From Artemisia argyi (taxonomy: Eukaryota > Streptophyta > Magnoliopsida > Asterales > Asteraceae), in contig CM060698.1 of the NCBI GenBank assembly GCA_030686995.1, positions 142,743,106 through 142,807,105 on the forward strand: a DNA stretch of 64,000 bases, written 5' to 3'. Shown piece by piece: positions 46,146 through 57,046 of this stretch. Within the stretch, counting starts at the first letter, position 1. Each line of letters begins with the position of its first letter. The notes beneath the pieces were generated by a model that saw nothing but the letters and a program-made list of their open reading frames with translations, was not told the origin of the DNA and made no database searches. Position numbers and translations under genes: made by a program.

Positions 46146-46499
46146 TTTGCTCGCCCTCAAGCAAGTCTTAATCAAAAGAAAATCGAATTCAATGGCAATA
46201 GTGCAAATATCTTATTTGAACTCAATCAAGTAAATAAAGAGCTTGATATCAATTCTAAGCACCTCACGAAGATAATTTGAAATTCACTCATCACTCAATA
46301 TATGTAACGATTAATAGATCACTCATTGCATAGTCATGATTTATGTTTCTTACCATAGGCTTGTACAAGTATCAAAACAATAGAATAATTCATCAAAGAG
46401 GTCTTTTATTCGGGTTGTAATGTTTAGGCTAAGGGTTATATAAACTTTTGTGCAAAATAATTACACTAAGTCAAAAAGGTAAGGATAAGGCATGGGAAT

Positions 46500-47903
46500 T
46501 GATGAGGCGAAAAATGATCCGTTTTTAGGGGGTCATTTAAGCCCGAAGTCGAATTTATTTGATCAAATATTGCCCTAAATCGTTCCTTTTGATTTTAGGT
46601 ACTTTGGGAGTGAAATCTGGAAAATGAAGCAATTTGGACGTTTTTGGAGCATAAAAGTGAAGAAAACGCCAAAGTCTTAATTTTCCATGCTGGGAATAGT
46701 AGGTGACGGCGTCAAGAGTAACTCCCTGACGGTGTCAAGAGCAAAATTCCATGACGATCCAGAAGAGATTTGACGGCGTCATGAAGGTAGGGCGTCAAGA
46801 GTAAAAGTCATGACGGCCTGGAAATAATTAAGTCTTGATGGCGTCAAATGTAGATCAAGGCAGTCCGAGAATAGTTTTGGCGGCGAGGTGACGGCGTCAC
46901 AAGCTTTGTCTTGACGCCGTCAGACCTCTTTTCCTATATATAGTTTTCTAATTTTTCACATTTAAAGAGAGAAGTTTTGGAGAAACCCTAAGTACGATTT
47001 TGGTGCGAATTTTACAGGTTTTTCAAGGGTTCCAAGCCCTTGATACCTTACATGTGTAATTGAGATAAGTGTTCTTTCAATTCAATCAATATGTCTATGT
47101 GTTGGTTGTCTATATCTTGTTCTTGTCTTAATTCCATCATGCTAGGCTAGATCTATCTTGTGTTTGCTTAGATCTAATGAAACCTAGATGTTAATTATGT
47201 GTTGATTACTTGTTTATACTTGTTTTGGATGAATGATTTATATGTTAGGCTTAAGAAAATTGGCAGATCTCCAATTGGTAACATGCTTGAACGTCTTAAG
47301 AAACATGAACCGACGCGCACTAGGTCTTTATTGGTTGTATTTAATGCATGAGCCACTGTTTACAATCCCTATAGTTGTGCTGGGCATGGTGTAGGAGGAG
47401 ATAAGAGCTCATAGAATTGGGGAGTTAAGTGTGCCACCCCATGAATGGTATTAAGGAATACGATCCGTCATCCATGCATTTATAACAAGTAATTAACGTG
47501 TAAAAGATGTCTAGGGAGTAGTGAAATCTAAGTAAACACATTTTCTCCATTTATTGCTCACAACTTTAGTATAATTTAGTTTGTTTTCATTTTTAGTATT
47601 TTATTTTGATTGCATCTTAGCATTGGGTTAGTTGATTAGCAACTAATTCCGCCCAAATCCTTCAAACCCGAGAAATTTAATTGCTTTCTAAAAAATATAA
47701 AAACACAAAAATAATCATCCCTCATCTTTAGAACTAGTATTTAGGCTTTCTAATCCTAGCGACACTATTCCTAAGCTGAACGATCAATCCCCCGGTACTT
47801 GTCACTATACTATACTACAACGATCAGGTACACTGCCTCGTGGGGGTTGTAAGCTTCTCGAGATCCCTCGAGAGGTAAAGTCTGTTGCGATTCCCACGCA
47901 TCA
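46500..47903 (+). repeat. 5' LTR of the second family member
   Basis: TGATGAGGCG to CACGCATCA, with the TGACGGCGTCA block at about 46702-46922 and a TATATATAG box near 46937. Two motifs are C-to-T variants of those in the 3' LTR (TGACGGTGTCA, TGATGGCGTCA). Confidence 0.93.
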
Positions 47904-48159
47904 TGAATATTTATGAAATTGGTTTTATTAGAAAAATAAAATCAAAGTCTAAGTCCCATAGTTGCTAATCTCAAATCATCAACAAACCCAAAAATGATAA
48001 TAGTTACAATCTTTCTCCTCTTCGAACTTCACATATTGATACATCGACTCACCATAAAAATATTTTTCAAACTTAGCACATCGGCTAACAACATATCTCA
48101 CGACTTTCTTTATTCATAATAATATAACACATTGGCTATATTTGTCACCTTATATTTGC
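47904..48159. repeat. Copy of the element's own 3' flank inside its 5' interior
   Basis: 256 bp starting TGAATATTTATGAAATTGG matches 52839-53094 (starting GGAATATTTATG) with only a handful of substitutions. Homology ends at TTGC, after which 48160 onward is element interior and 53095 onward is host element. Confidence 0.93.
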
Positions 48160-48161
48160 CA

Positions 48162-48953
48162 CCTAACCTCTCACCCAACCACCACTTTGACAATAATTCT
48201 GAGCTAGAAGAGTCTGATCATGATGATGACCGTAGGGCTAGTACTTTTTACTATTCAGACTCCGATGAGGATCTTGATGATGGTGACGTGATTAATGAGG
48301 ATAGAATGGAAGAGGAAATAAACCCTCTTAGGTATGTCGACCCTAGAACTAGAATTGAGTGCGATAGTTCGTTTAACATGCAATTCCCTTGTAAGATCGG
48401 ATTTAAGAGCTTTAACGCCTATCTCAACTCATCTATTCCAATAAACATAATCTCACGTAATGAATACAATAAAATCATGGTAGATGAGTTAGAATACAAA
48501 GGAGAAAACATTATTGCTAAGGCAATAGCATTGCATGTGTTTGTAGGAAGCTTGGTTTATCTTGTTGAGTTAATGGTTATGGAGAATCTAGGAGAGTTTA
48601 TTGATGATAAGTTGACCCAAGTTGTGTTTGGAAAACCCTTCAAACGGTTGACCAACCTCGATGAAAAACTCATAGAAGGGCTAATTGCATTCTCGAATGG
48701 GGATGAAGATTTTGTCTATCAAATGCCCCGCACACACCCTAGGTTCAAAGATTTTTCCATGGAAAAGTGTAGTAGGTATCCGCCCATGGAAATATTAAGT
48801 GAGAATGATAAGAGAAAAGGACTTAAGTACACGCATGAAAAGAATAAAATATATTATCGCGGATGCTTAGAGTTAGGAGACGAATATAAGAAAGATGAGG
48901 CGACTATTAGATGGCTCACACTTGGTTATGTGAGCATAAGCGATACACGTTAA
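48162..48953 (+). CDS. Degenerate retropepsin-like ORF of the second family member
   Basis: The open frame runs through the duplicated host segment (from 48132), so its 5' end is chimeric. The first in-frame ATG is 48306 (MEEEINPLRYVDPRTRIECD). The middle resembles a plant gypsy protease fold (CKIGFKSFNAYLNSSIPINI, ELMVMENLGEFIDDKLTQVV, FGKPFKRLTNLD). The catalytic Asp-Thr/Ser-Gly is replaced by LNSS. The C-terminal part (YQMPRTHPRFKDFSMEKCSR, IRWLTLGYVSI) is unassigned. It replaces the Gag-like ORF of the first element and lies before the same shared non-coding module. Activity is unlikely; a structural or no role is possible. Confidence 0.65.
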   Translation, partial: PNLSPNHHFDNNSELEESDHDDDRRASTFYYSDSDEDLDDGDVINEDRMEEEINPLRYVDPRTRIECDSSFNMQFPCKIGFKSFNAYLNSSIPINIISRNEYNKIMVDELEYKGENIIAKAIALHVFVGSLVYLVELMVMENLGEFIDDKLTQVVFGKPFKRLTNLDEKLIEGLIAFSNGDEDFVYQMPRTHPRFKDFSMEKCSRYPPMEILSENDKRKGLKYTHEKNKIYYRGCLELGDEYKKDEATIRWLTLGYVSISDTR

Positions 48954-50800
48954 CCTATGACCTTGAGTCTAGCTACAAGACTCGTAAATAAAGAAAAGCG
49001 CTTCTTGGGAGGCAACCCATGTTTTGCGTGATTTTATTTGTTTGTTTGTTATTTGCTTCCGTATGCATGTTTTATTTTTATTGTTGGTAGATCATGTTTC
49101 TAAACTAAATAGTGGAAATACTTTACTTTGTTGTTTTGGCCTAGTCTTAACTCCACCTAAAGGTATTTTTGCAAAAGATAAGTGTAAGGGGAAACCTCAA
49201 ATATGTTTTCAAGAAACAAACTGATCATGATTCTCCACAATATTAAGTGAACATGTATATTCGTATTTGTTAGAGTCAAATGCTTGTATTGAGTCATAAT
49301 GAAGTTTTGCAGAATTTTCCAGGAAGTAGGACCAAGTTTTTCCAGAAATTTTCCGGAAACTTAACATAAGAATTTCTGCAAGTCACTTCTGACGGCGTCA
49401 AGAGTTTACTCTTGACGGCGTCAAGTGTAAAAATCTGGAAATTTTACCGGTTTTGTTTTTCTAACGGAGTCTTATGGTTTTTGTGAATTATTAAGTTTTA
49501 TAATCTCCAGGAGATCTGCAAACTTCATTCCACAAGCATTATATCTTATCTTGTTTTCTAGGATTTAGTAGCTTATATAGGATGCCGCCGATTTTACGCG
49601 AGGTTGTCTTGTCTATTTTGTCAGGTTTTACAGGTTACGTATGACAAGAAGATGATTTATATTCTGGAAGGGAAGCTTTGATTGTTCATTTTCTTGGAGG
49701 AAGATTTAACCTGGCCACCTTATTATCCATACCGAGCGAATCAGGGGAGTATTTGATTTCATTCTCTTTACTTTTTCACTTTTACATTCTTTACTTGAAC
49801 ATTGGGGACAATGTTCATCTTAAGTGTAAGGGGAGGGTAAAAAGATGATACCTTACATATGCACTTTTGCTTGAGATTGTTTTGTTTAATGGTAGATGTG
49901 TAATAAAACTATGAGAAATACTTGTTAGTGCAATTTTAGCGCCAAATTTAAATTTTTTTACAACATTTAGGAGTGAAACTTTAGCCATAGCAAGCGTCTC
50001 ATGGATAGGAGATTGTATGACTAGCACATAACCGTATATTTAGAAAAATTTTCCACCCAAATATGTGAGGTTCTCCTTTAGATTTGATAGGAAAAACATT
50101 CATTATTAGTGCTTATGAGTGAACCGGTAGCATTTAGATTCTAGAACTTGCGTTAGTGATGCATCCCGAGACCGCTAGTGAGACTACATTCGTGTGGTAG
50201 GATTTACTACATGATAAGAGGAATTAGGATTACCCTTGTGTTAAACCCGTATTATAATTACTTGTCCATTTAAGTCATATTACTTGGCTAGTTAAGTCAA
50301 CTAATTTTTCCCACACCCTTAGCGTTGTACTCATTTTTAGTACACGAAACCCCTAGTACACCCCTCCGAGCCTATCTTTTCGTTTCTAACTTTAAGCATC
50401 TTACTTAAAGGAAGAATTTATTACACCCCACTTAAATGTACACCCAAATCGCCTTAGCCTTCCGTGTATGCGCTCATTTTTAGTGCATTATTGTTACTTG
50501 TTAAACCGTAAGTTAACTTTCTAATTGATTACATGGTTGCTAAGTCGAGTCATATCCTTGTACATATTGTTTTGGGACGATTGGGACTCATGGGTAAAGT
50601 ACTTATTTTATGAAGTAATGGGGAAGAACATCATTTATTACCCCCATATGTACGTTAATCTTAGAAGTGCTCCAAGTGTTTTTGATTATCTTAATTCGAG
50701 TCATTAGATTAGTTGATTGTAAAGTATGTAAAGATTCAAATGTAAGGGGAATGTTCATTCCCTATGATGTATTATTTTGGATGGTAGGGTAAGAGTGTAT

Positions 50801-50842
<42 letters not shown>

Positions 50843-51432
50843 AGAAAAAGAGAAAAAATAGAAAAAGGAAAAAGAGAAAAAACATACGGACTACCATCCC
50901 TTTTTATTCTATGTTTATTTTATGTTTTTGTTATTTTTCATTTATTAGCTTAAGCCGAGTCTAGTCTTGGCTTAGCAACGCCATATTGTACATGTAATTA
51001 ACCAAGATTGTTAACTCGCCACTAGTAAAACTTCCTTTATCCAACAAAATCGTGTATTTCATATCCCTACACCTAACGTTACAACCCTTTAAAAGACCTC
51101 TTTGATAGTTTATCCTAGGTGCTTACGCCATGTGGTGGAGGTTTGATCCTTTCCCAAGCCTATGGTAATCTATTTTGCTATGACAGGTAGTGAGAGATAT
51201 CTTCCGTTTCCATATTGTAATTTACACTTTATTACACCCGAGAGATGTGAGTATCTAAACACTATTTGTGAGGTGCTTGTGTATGACCTCCGTGCTTGTC
51301 TATTGGTCTTTAGTGGAACGATTATTTGTTGTAATTACTTTTATATTAGTGTTAAATGACCCCTAACTTGTATTTTGAGTAGAATAAAGGGCATTTGCTT
51401 GAGGACAAGCAAATCTCAAGTGTAAGGGTATA
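48954..51432 (+). other. Non-coding 3' half of the second family member
   Basis: Collinear with 3887-6378. Contains AAGTGTAAGGG near 49180, 49823 and 51418, with the variant AAATGTAAGGGG near 50737. Also holds a TGACGGCGTCA pair near 49390-49422 and a run of about 37 A (50803-50839). No credible coding frame. Confidence 0.75.
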
Positions 51433-52838
51433 TGATGAGACGAAAAATGATCCGTTTTTAGGGGGTCATTTAAGCCCGAATTCGAATTTATTTGATCAAA
51501 TATTGCCCTAAATCGTTCCTTTTGTGATTTTAGGTACTTTGGGAGTGAAATCTGGAAAAGGAAGCAATTCGGACATTTTTGGAGCATAAAAGTGAAGAAA
51601 ACGCCAAAGTCTTAATTTTCCATGCTGGGAACAGTAGGTGACGGCGTCAAGAGTAACTCCCTGACGGCGTCAAGAGCAAAATTCCATGACGATCCAGAAG
51701 AGATTTGACGGCGTCATTAAGGTAGGGCGTCAAGAGTAAAAGTCATGACGGCCTGGAAATAATTAAGTCTTGACGGCGTCAAATGTAGATCAAGGCAGTC
51801 CGAGAATAGTTTTGGCGGCGAGGTGACGGCGTCACAAGCTTTGTCTTGACGCCGTCAGACCTCTTTTCCTATATATAGTTTTCTAATTTTTCACATTTAA
51901 AGAGAGAAGTTTTGGAGAAACCCTAAGTACGATTTTGGTGCGAATTTTACAGGTTTTTCAAGGGTTCCAAGCCCTTGATACCTTACATGTGTAATTGAGA
52001 TAAGTGTTCTTTCAATTCAATCAATATGTCTATGTGTTGGTTGTCTATATCTTGTTCTTGTCTTAATTCCATCATGCTAGGCTAGATCTATCTTGTGTTT
52101 GCTTAGATCTAATGAAACCTAGATGTTAATTATGTGTTGATTACTTGTTTATACTTGTTTTGGATGAATGATTTATATGTTAGGCTTAAGAAAACTGGCA
52201 GATCTCCAATTGGTAACATGCTTGAACGTCTTAAGAAACATGAACCGACGCGCACTAGGTCTTTATTGGTTGTATTTAATGCATGAGTCACTGTTTACAA
52301 TCCCTATAGTTGTGCTGGGTATGGTGTAGGAGGAGATAAGAGCTCATAGAATTGGGGAGTTAAGTGTGCCACCCCATGAATGGTATTAAGGAATACGATC
52401 TGTCATCCATGCATTTATAACAAGTAATTAATGTGTAAAAGATGTTTAGGGAGTAGTGAAATCTAAGTAAACACATTTTCTCCATTTATTGCTCACAACT
52501 TTAATATAATTTAGTTTGTTTTCATTTTTAGTATTTTATTTTGATTGCATCTTAGCATTGGGTTAGTTGATTAGCAACTAATTCCGCCCAAATTCTTCAA
52601 ACCCGAGAAATTTAATTGCTTTCTAAAAAATATAAAAACACAAAAATAATCATCCCTCATCTTTAGAACTAGTATTTAGGCTTTCTAATCCTAGCGACAC
52701 TATTCCTAAGCTGAACGATCAATCCCCCGGTACTTGTCACTATACTATACTACAACGATCAGGTACACTGCCTCGTGGGGGTTGTAAGCTTCTCGAGATC
52801 CCTCGAGAGGTAAAGTCTGTTGCGATTCCCACGCATCA
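51433..52838 (+). repeat. 3' LTR of the second family member
   Basis: TGATGAGACG to CACGCATCA, followed by the target duplication GGAAT. Retains five full-length TGACGGCGTCA motifs (either orientation). Confidence 0.93.
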
Positions 52839-53094
52839 GGAATATTTATGAAATTGGTTTTATTAGAAAAATAAAATCAAAGTCTAAGTCCCATAGTTGC
52901 TAATCTCAAATAATCTACAAACCCAAAAATGATAATAGTTACAATCTTTCTCCTCTTCGAACTTCACATATTGATACATCGACTCACCATAAAAATATTC
53001 TTCAAACTTAGTACATCGGCTAACAACATATCTCATGACTTTCTTTATTCATAATAATATAACACATTGGCTATATTTGTCACCTTATAGTTGC

Positions 53095-54246
53095 GATGAT
53101 TTTTTTTTTTTTTTTTATCCTCCCCCACACTTCGCATGAGCATACACCACAAAAAATACAAAACACGAAGTTGCGCACCTTCATCTTTGTTGGAATGGCA
53201 CACACATGAATTGTGAAGTGTGGCTAACTAATAATCATCAAAAACTAACAAAGCAACTAGCAATCCACCATTTAGACTTTGAAAAGGGTTAGGCTAATGT
53301 TTAAAGTGTAAAATCTTTTTGTATTTTTCTGGATTTAACAAAATGAAAATGATGGCTCAAAGGGTTTAACTAAGGGTATCTAGCGCTAAAGATAAACGCT
53401 AAATAATGGGTTCCAAATACGAGGGTAACTAACCAATGTGGTTAGCAAAAATTATTTTGTAAATGGATGGCCATTTGGTTTTATTCCTAAGTTTGCCTCT
53501 TATCATATGAATATATCCTTATCATTCGAAAATGATTTTAACCGTAATGCATAACAAGTACAAGTTCTAGAATTAACACAACCACCGGCACACTCATCAT
53601 GAAATATGTAAATAGTATAAGAAATACTATTTTCATAAAAAAAAACTAATCCTCACAATTTAAAGTAATAAGGGTATACAATTGTGCTAACAAATGTTAT
53701 CAATTCCGAGACGAATTGCTCTTTAAAACTTGAATTTATTCTCCAAAAATATTATTATTATTTACCATGAAATCAATCTTATTTTAACTAAAATATGAAG
53801 GGCGAACTACTACTAGTTACTAAAGTTCACTATTCTAAAACGAAAATTTAAAAATTATGCAATTTTTCTATTTTCTTCCTTCCCCCACACTTAAGTTTTG
53901 CATTGTCCTCAATGTAATAAAAAAAATAACTTCAAAGTAAAGGAAATGGAAAAAATACCGGAGTTAAATACGCAACATGCATATTTAATCATAATAAGCA
54001 AATGAGTTTACCGACTCCAAACGTTGATCAACTATATGCTCCCATAATAAAACTCCTGCAAGAAAACTGCAAAATATACGAAACAACCAAACAAACACAA
54101 ACAAAAACATATCTAAACCAAATAAATAGAAAATTAAGTTACGTTATAAATCCTACTAGAAATAGTTAAAGATAATAGAAATAGAAATTGTTCGACACAT
54201 AATTGTTTTTAAAACCAACCATAATCCATGTGATCAAACGTCACCA
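53095..54246 (-). other. Non-coding 3' interior of the minus Athila-like element
   Basis: Contains several C-rich blocks on the plus strand (TCCTCCCCCACACTT near 53118, TTCCCCCACACTTAAG near 53880). On the minus strand these read as AAGTGTGGGGGA, purine tracts like the true one at 46128. No coding frame. Confidence 0.6.
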
Positions 54247-55708
54247 TCAATAACTCACATCGGAACGAAAGAACTCGTCCTCGCTTTCCTCTTCATCCTT
54301 ATCAACATCTTCTTCATCGTCCTCGTCCACCACTCGTCTCTTCTTCTTTCCAGCTCTTGACGACGAACCTCCAACATTATAACTCGATCCTCCAGGATTA
54401 AAACTTGGTCCACTCACATTAACACCTGAACTACCATACTCGGGAAGTCTACCATATGGAGGATATGGCTCGGAAAATGGTGAATAACCAGGATAAGGGA
54501 AGGGGTATGGTCCAGGATATGGAGAATATGGTAAAGGGTATGGTGGAACATTTGGTGGATTGTAGGGAGGTACCTCATAATTGGCATCTTGTGCCAAATG
54601 TTGGATCATAGGCATGGAATAATCATAGTTGTAATTATTCCTCATTTGCATTGAATCTCTCCAAACTTCCCTACACTCAATAGCATTTAATTCACAGTTC
54701 CAATCACCCCATCCTGAATCAAAACCACTTTGGGTGTTACCCGGAAAACTCCTCATTTGAGGTTGTGATGGCGCTCCCGCATAAGCTTCGGATTGTGCCC
54801 CCACACTTGGTTCGATCCAAGGTCCCAAAGTCTTGTTAATCCTATCCAATGCTTTCCCAAAACTAAAAGCATCCCATATCTCACTCTACACTTCCTCAAC
54901 TCATCATCATTAAAATACCCAAGATTTTTAGCCAACGTGGTCACATAATGACCTCCACAAACATCACTTTGTTTCTTAATCCCCGGTGCTCTCTTAGAAA
55001 GATACCCGGCAATAATCCATGCCACATTCCCGTTCTTGTCTTCCTCCAACAACTTCATCACCCATAGGTCCGGTTGACTACATTTGTCTTGTCCACTGCT
55101 CCTATGTATCAATCCCCAAGAAATCAACTTTTGTAAAACCTTTAACAATGGATCCCTAATCCTAGAAGAATTTCTCCTAAGACAAGTTGGATCACCAATT
55201 CTATTCCAATATTCATCAATACCCGTGTATTGATCATTACCTCTAGCTAAACTCACAAAATGTGGTCCAAACAACCTATGTTGAATCTCACACTCCTCAT
55301 ACAAACCAAGTGCAACTGCAAATTTTGGCAAAGATAAGCATGTTCGCGACCACACAATCTAAACCAAACACAAACATCCCCAAGAACATCATTTACCTTT
55401 CTATCAAAGTAGAACGTAGAAAAGAACTCCAAACACCACTCCTTGTAAACATTCTCACGAATACTAAAAGCTCTTTCCCAAGAATAATCTTCAAACCTAT
55501 CTCCATCACCAGGATACACATAAATCATAGTCATCATGCTCCTCAATTGATCCTCACATTCATACTCCTCAAGCAATTCCCAATCAATCAACCTAGGCTT
55601 AGCAATCTTCCTCTCTTGAAGTTTTGAAAGACGTTCCCTATATGTATTCTTCTCATCTTTGTTTTGCTCATGAGAAAACTTGACATTTTCATTAGACTCC
55701 GGTTTCAA
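54247..55708 (-). pseudogene. Athila ORF-like protein of the minus element, two frameshifts
   Basis: Three overlapping minus-strand frames read as one protein. Frame 1 is 55708-about 55330 (RKIAKPRLIDWELLEEYECE, KEWCLEFFSTFYFDRKVNDV, CVWFRLCGRE). Frame 2 is about 55330-54860 (RTCLSLPKFAVALGLYEECE, DEYWNRIGDPTC, VAWIIAGYLSKRAPGIKKQS, CGGHYVTTLAKNLGYFNDDE). Frame 3 is about 54860-54247 (DRINKTLGPWIEPSVGAQSE, a PYP-rich segment, then GKKKRRVVDEDDEEDVDKDE). The middle resembles the ATHILA ORF-1-type plant transposon domain, whose biochemical role is unknown. A basic patch and acidic tail could be a nuclear signal. The two frameshifts break this copy. Confidence 0.68.
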
Positions 55709-55744
55709 ACTGAAAGTAATCCTCTTCCTCTCGTTCTTTTCAAA

Positions 55745-57046
55745 TACTTGTTAACAATCGGATTTCGTCCCAATCTTGCAACATTTCCCTGAAAGAAATC
55801 TCAAATTATGTTAGTATATAAGTATAAGAACTAATACCAATCAATTTAGAAACTAGAAAACACATTTTCAAAAATTTCAAAAAAATTTCTGAGGCGTCCA
55901 TCCGTTCGGTTTGAGGTCCAACCGAATCGGATGCAACTATGGCACACTCCCAACCGATCGGCTGCAACATGCAACCGATTCGGTTGGAGTTTTCTGCATA
56001 CTACATTCATCCTCAATCCATCCTAAACGTTTCCCAATCAATCCGAACTTCTTTCTAACTTGTAATCTCTCATTCTTGAGTACTTCTAACATTCAAACTC
56101 TCCTAACAATGATTCTTAACATTTCCAATCATCAACCTAATGATTCTATAAAAACCAAGAACATCATCTACTAAAATCTTCCAATTAGTGCTCTAATCAA
56201 CAATGCAATAACCTAACATCACTAATTATCAATCATATAACTTCTGGGATTCATCAATTGCAAATAAACTAGCTCTAAAGATTATACCCAATTCAATCCG
56301 AAAATTCAATCAATGAATTCTTACTCAAAACTTAACCAATTGATCTAATTCTTTTTGCAATACCTTCTCCTATCATCTAATCACTTATCCCCAAATATTA
56401 CATCTCAATTCGAACTAATTCAAAAATACCCAATTCGTGACCTAATTTCAATAATCCGAATTAAAACTTAATTGAACAAAATTAATGATATAACTTACTT
56501 GACTTGATGCCATTGATGATTAATTATCACTCCTGCAACCTTCTAACAACTTCTTATGGTCGAATTTTTAACCCCAATTTTTGGTGGATTGTGTGTATGT
56601 GTTTTTCTTAAGTTTTTGGAAATTTTGGTTTATATATTCAACTCCATTCGATCAGTTGTGAATCCATCCGTTCGGTTTGGTATGAAATTGATTTTTCAAA
56701 GTTTTTTCTTTACTACTAAAATTGACACAAGTGCTAGTAGCTTTTTCTTTTCTAAAACTTATAATCTTGTATATATTCCAAACACACTTTGTCTACAAAA
56801 AATTTTGGTTATCTACTTCTACTTCTAAACTTAAAACTAAAAACATAACTTAACCTCTAAAATCTAAAAACTAAAACTAAATAAAAAGATAAATAGATAA
56901 ATAAATAGATTGATAGCTAAATAAATAGTCTCATTCAAACATGAAATGCATAAAACCTAAAAACATAAAATAAAATGCATGAAAAATAAAAGGACGAAAC
57001 AAACAAACTAGCACAAGATGTGCTTTATTCTTGTGATCATTCTTCT
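55745..57046 (-). other. Spacer between the two ORFs of the minus element
   Basis: No coding frame supported. Contains CCGATCGG-type motifs near 55914-55990 and 56648-56680, including CCAACCGATCGGCTG and CCATCCGTTCGG. Confidence 0.6.

Larger units (their letters stand above)
46500..52838 (+). mobile_element. Second TGACGGCGTCA-family LTR element, rearranged 5' interior
   Basis: LTRs are 46500-47903 (1404 bp) and 51433-52838 (1406 bp), with the target duplication GGAAT at 46495-46499 and 52839-52843. The 3' half (48954-51432) is collinear with 3887-6378 of the first element. The expected primer site after the left LTR is absent. Instead 47904-48159 is a copy of 52839-53094, the host DNA right of the element. 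It carries a protease-like ORF instead of the Gag-like one. Without a primer site it cannot be reverse transcribed in the usual way. Confidence 0.9.

Noticed and set aside
55262..55627. 121-residue plus-strand frame
   Set aside because: Antisense shadow of the Athila-like ORF on the minus strand.
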